The position numbers and the translations under genes are program-made. Below the pieces are notes generated by a model. The model saw only the letters and a list, made by a program, of their open reading frames with translations, was not told the origin of the DNA and made no database searches. Below, one piece after another: positions 51,670-60,675 of a DNA stretch of 64,000 nt (the first letter of the stretch is position 1; each line of letters begins with the position of its first letter). The DNA is from JAEWSN01 sp942493335. GTDB lineage: Bacteria > Bacillota > Clostridia > DSM-8532. The stretch covers positions 3,844,001-3,908,000 of the forward strand of contig OW818693.1 in the NCBI GenBank assembly GCA_942493335.1, in the 5' to 3' direction.

Positions 51670-51748
51670 GATATGACCTCCCGACCTTTCGTCTTTTCTT
51701 TCATAGGGTTATCAGGAATTACCTCAAATCTATCTTACCACAAAAAAG

Positions 51749-51780
51749 TACTTGCAGTAATAAGGTTATCATAGTATAGT
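51749..51780 (+). promoter_or_regulatory. Nitroreductase promoter with a candidate HxlR operator
   Basis: TTGCAG (51752-51757), 17-base spacer, TATAGT (51775-51780). TACT-TGC-AGTA (51749-51759) is an inverted repeat overlapping the -35, similar to known YodB-type sites (TACT...AGTA). TAAGGTTA also occurs twice nearby. Confidence 0.65.
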
Positions 51781-51894
51781 AAGGTTACGAAAAGTAATCA
51801 ACAAGTCATGCCATGACAAAGAGAACATATGGAATCGAATGACATGGCGTGGCGATATTCCCAAACGCAACCACACCGACAAGGAGAGATTTTT

Positions 51895-52512
51895 ATGAAA
51901 GACATACGCAACCTTTTCACGGATAGACGTTCCATCAACTTTTTCGACCAGAACCGGCCTCTGCCCGAAGGCATGCTGAAGGATATCTATGATCTTGCGT
52001 CCACCGTGCCTTCCGCCTTCAATCTCCAGCCCTGGAAGATCATCGCGGTGCAATCGGCGGAAGCAAAGCAAAAGCTCTTCGATGCCGCATTCCAGCAGCC
52101 GAAGATCAAGGAGGCTCCCCTGACCCTGATCCTTTTGGCGGACAAGGAAGGCTATTCGGCTGAAAACCCGGAATGGGAGGCGAAAGTCGCCATGATGGGC
52201 AACCGGGAGCAAGTCGAGGGCATGCGGAATTTTGCCGGTATGCTGTATGGCACTTCTCCGGAGAGGAAGTTGAAATTTGCCGAATCCAATACAGGGCTGC
52301 TTGCGATGTCCCTGATGTACGCGGCACAGGTGTATGACGTGGAAACCCATGCCATGAGCGGAATGGATTTTGATGCGGTCAGGAAGGCGTTTGGTGTGGC
52401 GGATCGCTATGAAGTGAGCATGCTCATCTCCTTTGGATTCCTGAGCCCGGGAAAAGAGCTGTATCCCCGTGTTGCCCGCCTCGGATTCGAGGAAGTGGTG
52501 GAGATCCGCTGA
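51895..52512 (+). CDS. Nitroreductase-family flavoenzyme
   Basis: A 205-residue FMN-dependent nitroreductase: FTDRRSINFFDQNRPLPEGM (Arg-Arg-Ser FMN-binding start), STVPSAFNLQPWKIIAV and the C-terminal LISFGFLSPGKE. It would reduce nitro compounds, quinones or azo compounds with NAD(P)H. It is the likely target of the divergent HxlR regulator, a common pair. The ATG at 51895 follows AAGGAGAG. Terminator downstream. Confidence 0.92.
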   Translation: MKDIRNLFTDRRSINFFDQNRPLPEGMLKDIYDLASTVPSAFNLQPWKIIAVQSAEAKQKLFDAAFQQPKIKEAPLTLILLADKEGYSAENPEWEAKVAMMGNREQVEGMRNFAGMLYGTSPERKLKFAESNTGLLAMSLMYAAQVYDVETHAMSGMDFDAVRKAFGVADRYEVSMLISFGFLSPGKELYPRVARLGFEEVVEIR

Positions 52513-52594
52513 AACCATTTTTCAGATGTTGTATACGATGCTTGAACCAGGGATTGAAGATCACGCACCAGGAAATCAAGACGCTTAATTCAAA

Positions 52595-52634
52595 GGAAAA
52601 AGATGAACGGGAGAAATCCCGTTCATCTTTTTCC
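52595..52634. terminator. Bidirectional intrinsic terminator with GAAA tetraloop
   Basis: GGAAAAAGATGAACGGGA (52595-52612) and TCCCGTTCATCTTTTTCC (52617-52634) form an 18-bp perfect stem closed by GAAA. It serves the convergent nitroreductase and PilZ genes and includes the PilZ stop codon. Confidence 0.9.
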
Positions 52635-53348
52635 TTCCAGGCGCAGCCGGAGTTCCTCCCGCTGACAGGCAAGCGAATAACGGAGCAGCGTGGATGTATC
52701 CGCCTGTGTGATGGTATCCACCTTGATGCCAGCCGCGAAAGGATAGGATTCATTCTTCTCGCGATCGATGATGCGGGCCACTCTCCCCTTGAAGGTGACA
52801 ACCGCCTGAATCTCGTCTTTCTGAAGGAACAGCTCGCATTTCACCAGTTCCCCTTTTTTCAGTGGTGATCTGGAAAGAATGCCGATTCCGCCAGCGCTTA
52901 TGTCAGCCGAAATGCACTTATGGGGAACGGGCGATTCCTCCGGAATGATTTCCTTGCCGTTTTCATCTTCCGGAATGTGCCAGAGGATCACTTCGATCAG
53001 GGTTTTCACACGGAATTCATTCCTGCGGTTCGCATTTTCGATGGTGGAGTTTTCGACAAGCCGTGCAACCAGGAGGATGGCCTTGTTGCTGCGCTCATAT
53101 CCGATCGCCCTGCAACGAAGCTGGTACAGGGTTCCACCGGACATGGCGAACAGGCTGAAGGTATCGCCGGCATGGATACGATAACCGGTCAGCATGTCGA
53201 TGGGGGCCAGTACACGGATTTCCCCGGCCTTTTCATCGATACCATCGACAAAAGAGGTGAAAATGCGAGTGCCCTGCGGCCCCAAAGGGGAATAGGTTTC
53301 AATTTCGGCTTTCGCGCCGATGGTGATGTCGCTGAGGCGGATGGCCAT
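52623..53348 (-). CDS. PilZ-domain c-di-GMP-binding protein (YcgR-like)
   Basis: A 241-residue two-domain protein. Residues 5-100 form a YcgR-like N-terminal beta domain (PQGTRIFTSFVDGID); the rest is a PilZ domain with RRNEFR (R109-x3-R113) and the DISAGGIGI motif, which together bind c-di-GMP. It may act as a flagellar brake or control surface polymers. The ATG at 53348 follows GGGAGCG. A TATAAT box on the minus strand lies at 53482-53487. Confidence 0.9.
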   Translation of the reverse strand: MAIRLSDITIGAKAEIETYSPLGPQGTRIFTSFVDGIDEKAGEIRVLAPIDMLTGYRIHAGDTFSLFAMSGGTLYQLRCRAIGYERSNKAILLVARLVENSTIENANRRNEFRVKTLIEVILWHIPEDENGKEIIPEESPVPHKCISADISAGGIGILSRSPLKKGELVKCELFLQKDEIQAVVTFKGRVARIIDREKNESYPFAAGIKVDTITQADTSTLLRYSLACQREELRLRLEGKR

Positions 53349-53774
53349 GAAACGCTCCCGATGTCCTTGCCTTGTTCCATGATACTTATCCGATTTTGCA
53401 AGCGGTAGATGGATCAGCGGCTGGAATCCTTTCTCTCGGCGGTTTGGGCCACACTGGCAAAGCCGTGATGGCCATGGAACCATTATACCCGAAATTGCGG
53501 ACAGGATAACGGAAATGCTGTGCAGACGCGCGGGTTGGCAGGAGTGCAGGGTGGCATGCAGGCCCCCTTGTTCGTGGAAAGAAAGGGAATCGATGCCGCC
53601 TATGGAAGTGGAAACCTGTAAAACTCACATTTCACAAGGGTTTTACGGAAAAGGGATGGCGATTTTCCATGCAGCGGTTATAATGGTTTCAGACCCGTCC
53701 CGTGCGTCGATTCCAATGGGAAAGGGCCGGTACGAAGGGAAAATGGCAGCCTGCTGTCAATGAAGGAGCCACTC
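53349..53774. other. Intergenic region between divergent PilZ and GGDEF/HD-GYP genes
   Basis: About 425 bases without a convincing gene. It has TATAAT boxes facing both ways: 53482-53487 (minus, for the PilZ gene) and 53679-53684 (plus, for the GGDEF gene). Confidence 0.5.
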
Positions 53775-56000
53775 ATGCCAAAACGCCGCGAATCCGGCAT
53801 CTCCTGCAATGGAAAAACGCCCCCCGCAGCAATGGCAGACACGCAACCAGCTCAAGCAACAATGGAACCCTCCACGGATGGCTCCTGGATCGAGGGACAG
53901 TCTCTATCGGAAGTGTTTGATCTTGCCGGTGTGGAACGCCTGCAGGATGCTTTTTCACTGGTCGTTGGTGTCTCCCTTCAGGTGGTGCGCCCGGATGGAA
54001 CGGCCGTAACCCGGCTTTCCGGTAACGGGGAAGGGCAAGTTCACCGTGTGCCCATCTGGATTGAGAGCCGACACGCGGCCTACTGGAAGGTCTTCATTCC
54101 ACTGGGAACATCGTTTGCCGGGTCATATGTGAAGGATGTCACGCATCTTATTGATCTCCTGACCAGAAAATTGGCTGATCACGCGCTGGCGCGGGAACAA
54201 CTGATGCGCAGCATGGGCAGCAAATCCATGCGGCTCGCCACCCTGATTGCGGCAAACCGCCAATTGGAGGAGCGCGTGACGGAACGAACCCGCCAACTGG
54301 AAACCAGCCATTCCGATTTGGAGGAGACAAATGCGGAGCTGGAGGAAATCAATGCGGAACTGCAGGATCTGAATGCGGTGCTGGAGGAGGAAATCCAGGA
54401 ACGCCAGCATGCCGAAGAGGAACTGGCTGTTGCGAATGCCCGGCTGGAATCCCTGAATGGACGCCTGTCGGAAGCCAACCAGGAACTGGAACACATGAAT
54501 CGCACCCTGGAAGAGCGGGTTCAGGAAAGAACGCTCCAGTTGCAGGAAATGAATACCCTGCTGGAAGAAGAGATCGAGGAGAAGAACCTCACGGCGGAAG
54601 ACCTGAAGGAATCCCGGTTCCTGGCCGATGCCGTGATGGACAGCGTGCCAGGTCTTCTGTACCTATATGACGATCAGGGTCATCTGGTCAGCTGGAACAA
54701 ACGGCATGAGACGATGACTGGCTACTCGACGGAAGAAATGTGCCATATGTCCCTTCTCGATTGGTACAAGGGGGATGAAGCCTCCATCCAGTCCATCTCG
54801 GAAGGCCTTGCCGAATCGCAGAAGTCCGGATTCGGCGAAGCCGAGGGTACGCTGCAGACCAAGGACGGAAAGCTGATCCCCATGTCCTTTACCGCCGTGA
54901 AGGTGGAATTGCGTGGGAAACAGTATTATACCGGGATTGGCATCGATATCACCGAGCGGAAGAAACGTGAGGAGGAAAACCGGTACATCAGTTATCATGA
55001 CAGCTTGACAGGCCTTTACAACCGGCGGTTTTTCGAAGAGGAGCTGCGCAGGCTGGACAAGCCCCGCAATCTTCCGCTCACGGTTGTGATGGGCGATGTC
55101 AACGGCCTCAAACTCGTCAATGACGCCTTCGGCCACGACAGGGGAGACGAGCTCCTCGTCAAGGCGGCAAACGCAATCCGTACCGCGTGCCGCGCGGATG
55201 ACGTCATCGCACGGTGGGGTGGGGACGAATTCGTCATCCTGTTGCCCAAAACATCCTCGGTCGAGGCGGAGGAAATTGTCGGCAGAATCCGTGCGGCGCA
55301 TGTCAATGAGTTCGTCAATGCGGTCCGTGTGAGCATTTCTTATGGATGGGAAACCAAAACGGACACGGAGCAAGGCATACCGGAAATGCTGAAAAGTGCG
55401 GAAGACTTCATGTACAAGCACAAGATCATAGAAAACGAAGGCATGCGCGGCAATACGATCAATGCGATCATCAGCACGCTCCATGAGAAGAATCCGCGCG
55501 AGGAACAGCACTCGAAGCGTGTCAGCGACATTTGCCGTCAAATCGGAAAGCGGATCGGCATGTCCGCCATCGAGGTCAGCCGCTTCAAGCTGGTGGGGCT
55601 GCTGCACGATATCGGGAAAATTGCCATTGACGAGCGCATCCTCAACAAGGAAGGGAAGCTCACCGACCATGAGATGGAGGAGATACGCCGCCATCCGGAC
55701 ATCGGATACCGCATCCTGAGCTCCTCGTATGAAATGCAGGATCTGGCGGAGAGTATCCTTGCGCATCATGAACGCTGGGACGGGAAGGGATATCCGAAGG
55801 GTCTTGCCGGAGAGCAGATTCCGCTTGTATCCAGGATCATCACCCTGGCAGACAGCTTTGATGCAATGACAAGTGAACGCCCGTATCGAAGCGGCATGAG
55901 CGTTGCGGAGGCCGTAGCGGAAATCCGACACTGTGCAGGCACGCAGTTTGACCCGGAACTCGCCGTGATATTTGCGGACATGATGCAAGGAAAAAAGTAA
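53775..56000 (+). CDS. PocR-like / PAS / GGDEF / HD-GYP signalling protein
   Basis: A 741-residue c-di-GMP enzyme with both making and breaking domains. Residues about 45-125 resemble a shortened PocR ligand-binding domain (LSEVFDLAGVERLQDAFS, GVSLQVVRPDG) without its usual Cys cluster. Then come a long coiled coil (about 150-285), a PAS domain (about 285-405) and a GGDEF domain (ARWGGDEF with an upstream R-A-D-D I-site). An HD-GYP domain ends the protein (LLHDIGKIA, HHERWDGKGYP). No membrane helices, so it is cytoplasmic. The ATG at 53775 follows AAGGAG. The net activity cannot be decided by sequence. Confidence 0.92.
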   Translation: MPKRRESGISCNGKTPPAAMADTQPAQATMEPSTDGSWIEGQSLSEVFDLAGVERLQDAFSLVVGVSLQVVRPDGTAVTRLSGNGEGQVHRVPIWIESRHAAYWKVFIPLGTSFAGSYVKDVTHLIDLLTRKLADHALAREQLMRSMGSKSMRLATLIAANRQLEERVTERTRQLETSHSDLEETNAELEEINAELQDLNAVLEEEIQERQHAEEELAVANARLESLNGRLSEANQELEHMNRTLEERVQERTLQLQEMNTLLEEEIEEKNLTAEDLKESRFLADAVMDSVPGLLYLYDDQGHLVSWNKRHETMTGYSTEEMCHMSLLDWYKGDEASIQSISEGLAESQKSGFGEAEGTLQTKDGKLIPMSFTAVKVELRGKQYYTGIGIDITERKKREEENRYISYHDSLTGLYNRRFFEEELRRLDKPRNLPLTVVMGDVNGLKLVNDAFGHDRGDELLVKAANAIRTACRADDVIARWGGDEFVILLPKTSSVEAEEIVGRIRAAHVNEFVNAVRVSISYGWETKTDTEQGIPEMLKSAEDFMYKHKIIENEGMRGNTINAIISTLHEKNPREEQHSKRVSDICRQIGKRIGMSAIEVSRFKLVGLLHDIGKIAIDERILNKEGKLTDHEMEEIRRHPDIGYRILSSSYEMQDLAESILAHHERWDGKGYPKGLAGEQIPLVSRIITLADSFDAMTSERPYRSGMSVAEAVAEIRHCAGTQFDPELAVIFADMMQGKK

Positions 56001-56090
56001 CCGACCGAAAGACGATTTCCAGCGCTTCGCCACACAAGCATATTTGCTTGAAAGCTTTTCTCTGACAGGTATTCATCGGCCGTGTCTGGC

Positions 56091-57527
56091 CTAGTTGCCG
56101 GAAACTCCGCGCAATATGGACAGCGGATCGTTGGCGATCAGGTATTCCGGATCCACGATATTTCCGTGGACCGTCAATGTCCAGTGCAGGTGCGGACCGG
56201 TTGCAAAGCCTGTCTCCCCGACATAGCCGACCACATCCCCTGCCTTGACCAGCTGACCGACTTCGGCTGATGTTTTGCTCATATGAACCAGAGAAGAATA
56301 AAGTCCGAGCCCGTGATCCAGAATCACGGTGTTCCCGGGAACGATGAGTGCGCCGGAAAAAACGACCCGACCAGCGGCCGGCGCATGGATGGGTGTTCCC
56401 GTTTCACCGGAGATATCCACACCCGAATGGGTGTAATTCAGTTTTCCGTTGATGATCCGTTGCTTTCCGAAGGACTTTGCCGCCTGACCGGGGAGCGGCA
56501 TGCTGAAACGGCTTTCCCAGAGTGGAATGGTACTGCCGTTCGCCTTGGCCTTTGCCACTTTCTCCGCATCGGTATTCAAGTTGTCCTGGGAACGGGTTTC
56601 TTCAAGCGTTTTGCTGACGGAAAAAATCTGCTGCTCGAATTTCCTGTCCGCAATGGAGATCAGAACTTTGGTTCCGGGAATCTCGACAGCGGGAAGGCTT
56701 TTTCCATCCGCATCTTTCGGTACCTGAACAGCCCGGACCGAATAGGTATTCGGACTGATGGACGTAGTCGCCTGGATCAGCCCGACAAGACGGCCGTTCC
56801 ACCAGTCTGCCTTTACCGGGTTTTTCAGCCAGGATGCCTTGAACCGAACATCCGTGACAACCGGATCCTCTTCCGGGATGCCATCAAGCCAGATTGCCAC
56901 CAGATCACCTTGCCGTATTGTGTTTGAGGAAAGAGTCAGAGCCGGTCCGGTTGTGTCTTGTGCGGAAGCCGCCGTCACCATGGACGGAACCGGTGTGGCG
57001 GATGGCGGTTTTTCCGGAGTGGTGGTTTTCGTGGGGGCTTGCGTTGCTGCAGGTGTGGCCGATGCGGTGGGCGTGGAGACAGCAGGAGATTTTGACGGAG
57101 CCGAAGTTGGGGTCTGGACAGGGGTCGGGGCAAGGGACGGCGATTCGGCTGGCGCCGGGGAAGTGGATTCTGCCGTCTCCAGTGTTGCGGCGGGTGCGAG
57201 CGTTGCAGATTCCGCAGGAGCTGAAGATTCCAAAGGGGTTGAAGATCCTGCCGGAGTTGGAGAATCTATCGGAGACGGGGAGGGCGAAACAACTTCTGGT
57301 GAAGCGGAAGACGCTGTGGATTCCGCCACTGCAGCCGACGATCCGCCGAGCAGCGCCGGCAGACCCGGAATGCTCGATTGAAGCGAAGGGAACGCAAACA
57401 CGGCGATGCCGGACAGCACGATGACGGAAGCAAGGAGCGCAAGGCTCCAGCGAATAAAAGTCCGGAAACGGCCCCTTTTTTTCACGGTTCCTTCTTCGTT
57501 TTCCAACATGCGGTTTCCGTATTTCAT
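56091..57527 (-). CDS. Membrane-anchored M23 (LytM) metallopeptidase
   Basis: A 478-residue cell-wall enzyme. One N-terminal membrane helix (about 25-47) is followed by a long Ala/Ser/Thr/Pro-rich linker (about 65-185), a beta-rich region, then an M23 domain. The domain has NYTHSGVDISGETG (zinc His and Asp), GLGLYSSLVHM and GPHLHWTL (HxH), so the zinc site is complete. It should cleave peptide bridges in peptidoglycan. An extended -10 (TGa TATAGT, minus strand, 57568-57573) precedes it. Ribosome site GGAAGGGATG. Confidence 0.92.
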   Translation of the reverse strand: MKYGNRMLENEEGTVKKRGRFRTFIRWSLALLASVIVLSGIAVFAFPSLQSSIPGLPALLGGSSAAVAESTASSASPEVVSPSPSPIDSPTPAGSSTPLESSAPAESATLAPAATLETAESTSPAPAESPSLAPTPVQTPTSAPSKSPAVSTPTASATPAATQAPTKTTTPEKPPSATPVPSMVTAASAQDTTGPALTLSSNTIRQGDLVAIWLDGIPEEDPVVTDVRFKASWLKNPVKADWWNGRLVGLIQATTSISPNTYSVRAVQVPKDADGKSLPAVEIPGTKVLISIADRKFEQQIFSVSKTLEETRSQDNLNTDAEKVAKAKANGSTIPLWESRFSMPLPGQAAKSFGKQRIINGKLNYTHSGVDISGETGTPIHAPAAGRVVFSGALIVPGNTVILDHGLGLYSSLVHMSKTSAEVGQLVKAGDVVGYVGETGFATGPHLHWTLTVHGNIVDPEYLIANDPLSILRGVSGN

Positions 57528-57567
57528 GTTTCATCCCTTCCTGCAGGTCTGCCCGGTGTTCTTTTTC

Positions 57568-57576
57568 ACTATATCA
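57568..57576 (-). promoter_or_regulatory. Extended -10 promoter of the M23 peptidase gene
   Basis: On the minus strand TGa precedes TATAGT (57568-57573). No good -35 is visible. Confidence 0.45.
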
Positions 57577-57645
57577 CACCTCCGGGAATCTCTCGCTTCA
57601 TCCTCACCGGAACGGGTGCCTATTCCGAAAACGGGAGAAATCGTC

Positions 57646-57651
57646 TACAAT
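57646..57651 (+). promoter_or_regulatory. -10 element of the BI-1 family gene
   Basis: TACAAT lies 51 bases upstream of the start; TTCCGA at 57623-57628 (17-base spacer) is a weak -35. Confidence 0.4.
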
Positions 57652-57701
57652 GGGACAAGGCTCCCGCGTATGCCACCGGGAGCGGAAAGTGAGGATGATT
57701 C

Positions 57702-58418
57702 ATGAGTCAATATGAGAACGGAAACATGCCAGTGCAAGCGGGCGAATATGGTGCGGTGAAGAGCCTGAACGGTTACATCGCAAAGGTATATGGCTGGATG
57801 TTCCTCGGATTGGGATTGACTGCTCTGACGGCCTTTCTGTTCCTGACCCGGATGGATTGGGTTGTCGGTTTCGTCAAGAATCCCATTCTGTTCTATGGCA
57901 GCATGATTGGCGAGTTTGCCCTTGTTTTCGCCATCAGCCGCGCCATCATGAGGCTTTCCTTCCCTGCGGCCGCAGCCCTGTTCGGGTTTTACGCCGTTTT
58001 GAACGGACTGACCCTTTCCGTCATCCTGTTGGTGTATACGGGAAGCTCGGTTGCGACCACCTTTTTCATCACGGCCGCCATGTTCGGCACCATGTCCGTA
58101 TATGGACGAATAACCCGCACGGACCTTACGAAGTTCAGGGGAATCCTCATGATGGGCCTGATTGGGATCATCGTTCTTTCGGTTTTGAATCTTTTCCTGC
58201 ACAGCAGCGCCGTGGAATGGATTGTCACACTGGTTGGCATGTTCGTATTCCTCGGTCTTGCCGCGTATGACATGCAGAAATTGAAGGGCTATTATTACAG
58301 TACGCAGGGTGATGCTGTCCTGCAGAACAAACTCGGCCTGCTCGGTGCGTTAAGCCTCTATCTGGATTTCATCAACCTCTTCCTGATGCTGCTGCGCCTG
58401 TTTGGCCGCAGAAAGTGA
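57702..58418 (+). CDS. Bax inhibitor-1 (YccA/BI-1) family membrane protein
   Basis: A 238-residue protein with seven hydrophobic helices and the family segments AKVYGWMFLGLGLTALTA, FITAAMFGTMSVYG and AYDMQKLK, ending in LYLDFINLFLMLLRLFG. BI-1 proteins are membrane proteins linked to calcium leak or protease control; their bacterial role is unclear. The next gene (HD hydrolase) starts 26 bases after the stop and is probably co-transcribed. Confidence 0.92.
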   Translation: MSQYENGNMPVQAGEYGAVKSLNGYIAKVYGWMFLGLGLTALTAFLFLTRMDWVVGFVKNPILFYGSMIGEFALVFAISRAIMRLSFPAAAALFGFYAVLNGLTLSVILLVYTGSSVATTFFITAAMFGTMSVYGRITRTDLTKFRGILMMGLIGIIVLSVLNLFLHSSAVEWIVTLVGMFVFLGLAAYDMQKLKGYYYSTQGDAVLQNKLGLLGALSLYLDFINLFLMLLRLFGRRK

Positions 58419-58444
58419 TCTGGCCTGAAGCGAAGGAGAATCAA

Positions 58445-59050
58445 ATGAACGAAGGAACCATTCAGGAGCACATCCCGACGCGCGAGGAAGCCTGGAGCCT
58501 GTTGCAGGCATTCAATGAGAACGATGGCCTCATCCGTCATGCACTTGCCGTGGAAGGGGTCATGCGGCATTTCGCATCGTTGCATGCGCCCGATGACATC
58601 GAACACTGGGGAATCATCGGACTGGTGCATGATCTCGATTACGAACGGTTTTCCGAGCAACATTGCGTGAAGGTGCGGGAACTGTTGGAAGCCGAGGGCT
58701 GGCCGCAGGCATGGATCCGTGCGGTGGAAAGCCACGGTTGGGAGCTTTGTGTGCCGGTGAAACCGGAAACCATGCTGGAAAAGACACTCTATACCATTGA
58801 TGAGCTGACCGGGCTCGTAACTGCCACGGCGCTGCTGCGCCCCAGCCGAAGCGTACTGGATCTGGAAACGAAATCCGTCAAAAAGAAGTGGAAACAATCC
58901 GGGTTTGCGGCCGGCGTCAACCGCTCCGTCATCGAAAAAGGCGCTGATCTTCTTGGTATTCCGCTCGATGAAATCATTGCGGAAACCATTTTGGGCATGC
59001 GGACAGTGGCGGAATCCATCGGACTCGGGGGAACATCGGAAGCGGGATGA
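58445..59050 (+). CDS. HD-domain hydrolase
   Basis: A 201-residue HD-superfamily protein: LIRHALAVEGVMRHFA and GLVHDLDYERF supply the His and His-Asp metal ligands, and DELTGLVTATALLRPSR follows. Such proteins are phosphohydrolases acting on nucleotides or similar compounds; the substrate is unknown. The ATG at 58445 follows AAGGAG. Shares a likely transcript with the BI-1 gene. Confidence 0.88.
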   Translation: MNEGTIQEHIPTREEAWSLLQAFNENDGLIRHALAVEGVMRHFASLHAPDDIEHWGIIGLVHDLDYERFSEQHCVKVRELLEAEGWPQAWIRAVESHGWELCVPVKPETMLEKTLYTIDELTGLVTATALLRPSRSVLDLETKSVKKKWKQSGFAAGVNRSVIEKGADLLGIPLDEIIAETILGMRTVAESIGLGGTSEAG

Positions 59051-59116
59051 TAACTTGAACCCCATGACGCCTTGAATCCATGAACCCATGAACACGGATC
59101 GCAAAAAACTTGAATC

Positions 59117-60214
59117 CTACACCATCGCCTCGATGGCAATATGCCTTTCGATGGACAGATCGAGAAACCGGCCGTCGGCTCTTACGAGCGGCCGGCTTTT
59201 CATATGCGGGTTGATGTAAAGGATTTCCCCGATATCCCCGGTGCTGAGGAAAAACCGGTCACCGATATAATAGCCTGGCACTTGCGTGAGAAATGCCAGA
59301 GTTTCCTCGACATGGAACCCTTCATGGGCTTCCTGCTCCATCATCTCAAAGGCACGGAACGGGGAGACGGCGCGGATTCGGTTCGTCCCCGAGGTCAGAT
59401 TGTCAAACCGGTCCGCCACTGCGATGATGCGGGCGATCGGATCGATTGCGTCTCCGCGCAGATGCGACGGATAGCCGCTTCCGTCCTGCCGTTCGTGATG
59501 AGTCGCAACAATGGTGGCGATTCGCGCGTCCACTTTTCTGCAGGCGGTCACGATTTCCCAGCCGAGGCGGGGATGCCGGTTCCATTCTTCCTGCTCCTTG
59601 GCGCTGAGGACGCCGGGTAAATCCAGGAGGTGGTGATGGATTTTCGTCTTTCCGATATCATGCAGCAACGCGGCCTGCGTCGTGATCGGAAGCAGCTCTG
59701 CGTCCAGCTTCATCCATTGATGAAGGAATGAGGAGAGCATGGCGGTATTGAGGCTGTGAACCAGGAGGGATCCCTGGGGCGGCAACATGCGGTACGCCTG
59801 CTGGAAGAAATCACAGCCGGCGGTGGTGCTTTTGCAGACACTTTCGGAGGCTGCCTCCACTTGTTCGGGTTTCAGCGGCTTTCCCGTCGATACGGGATCA
59901 AAAATGCATTTGACCTGATCCAGGCAAGCTTGATAGAGTGCCTCGTAGCGATGCTCCACGGACATATCGTTTCCATTCGGTACGAAAACCCTTATCCGAT
60001 GGTATCCGAGACCTTCGAGTCTTGTGAGGAGAGATGGGTTCAAAACGGTCTTCTCCAGAATCACCACCACACCCTGATCGGTGTGGAGGGTCTCTGCAAT
60101 CTGCATGCCAGGCACACATTCACGGATGGACAGCTCCCTCTTCGGCGAATTGACTTCCTTGGAGATGACATGCAAGGTTCCGGCGCGATCGTTCAGGGTC
60201 ATGACGATGCCCAT
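59117..60214 (-). CDS. HD-GYP c-di-GMP phosphodiesterase
   Basis: A 365-residue soluble protein. The N-terminal region (ELSIRECVPGMQIAETL) resembles the DUF3391-like segment of many HD-GYP proteins. The HD-GYP core is complete: ALLHDIGKTKIHHHLLDLP, RHPRLGWEI, THHERQDGSGYP and IARIIAVADRFDNLTS. It should hydrolyse c-di-GMP. The next in-frame ATG at 60202 is an alternative start with a comparable ribosome site. It has an extended -10 promoter at 60376-60384 (minus). Acts with the other c-di-GMP proteins in this region. Confidence 0.9.
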   Translation of the reverse strand: MGIVMTLNDRAGTLHVISKEVNSPKRELSIRECVPGMQIAETLHTDQGVVVILEKTVLNPSLLTRLEGLGYHRIRVFVPNGNDMSVEHRYEALYQACLDQVKCIFDPVSTGKPLKPEQVEAASESVCKSTTAGCDFFQQAYRMLPPQGSLLVHSLNTAMLSSFLHQWMKLDAELLPITTQAALLHDIGKTKIHHHLLDLPGVLSAKEQEEWNRHPRLGWEIVTACRKVDARIATIVATHHERQDGSGYPSHLRGDAIDPIARIIAVADRFDNLTSGTNRIRAVSPFRAFEMMEQEAHEGFHVEETLAFLTQVPGYYIGDRFFLSTGDIGEILYINPHMKSRPLVRADGRFLDLSIERHIAIEAMV

Positions 60215-60375
60215 CCTTTCTTCTTTCGTAAAACCGGGAGCTTCCAGACATACAGAGATAAACCGTCGACGTCATTGCCGTTAGCGATAGTTGCTCCTGT
60301 TGACTTGTTCCTGTCTTGAAACTGCGGCGATGATGTGCTGGTTAAACGCGTTTGAATAAAGTCCGATCAAGACGT

Positions 60376-60384
60376 ATTATATCA
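60376..60384 (-). promoter_or_regulatory. Extended -10 promoter of the HD-GYP gene
   Basis: On the minus strand TGa TATAAT (TATAAT at 60376-60381) lies about 160 bases before the start. A CTTGCA is at 17 bases upstream as a partial -35. Confidence 0.55.
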
Positions 60385-60604
60385 AACCTTCATGCAAATG
60401 CAAGAAAAATCGCAAAACGGATATTAGTGAAATGCCTGAGATAAAAGGATTACACAGTTTGTTGCGTTATGTCTTCTTCTGTTCGTGAATGATCGAGAAC
60501 TATTTGTTGCAGAATAGAAGAAAACGGGGAGAGAATCTTTGCGCTGAAAGGGGAATAATGGGTTTTACTTACGGTTTCTCTGGTCTTTTGCCTATTGTTT
60601 CCTC
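60385..60604. other. AT-rich intergenic region
   Basis: About 220 bases between the HD-GYP and lacI-type promoters. No gene or clear signal seen; the base composition is more AT-rich than the surroundings. Confidence 0.4.
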
Positions 60605-60633
60605 TTGACGTTCCCCAAACAAATGGATACACT
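60605..60633 (+). promoter_or_regulatory. Promoter of the LacI-family gene
   Basis: TTGACG (60605-60610), 17-base spacer, TACACT (60628-60633). Confidence 0.75.
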
Positions 60634-60645
60634 CTTGACGAATAG

Positions 60646-60661
60646 CGCGAAACGATTCGCG
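60646..60661. promoter_or_regulatory. LacI-type operator before the LacI-family gene
   Basis: CGCGAAACGATTCGCG has six-base inverted arms and the GAAACG core of LacI/GalR operators. It lies 13 bases after the -10, so binding would block transcription; the regulator probably represses itself. Confidence 0.65.
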
Positions 60662-60675
60662 ATTAAAGGAAGGTG

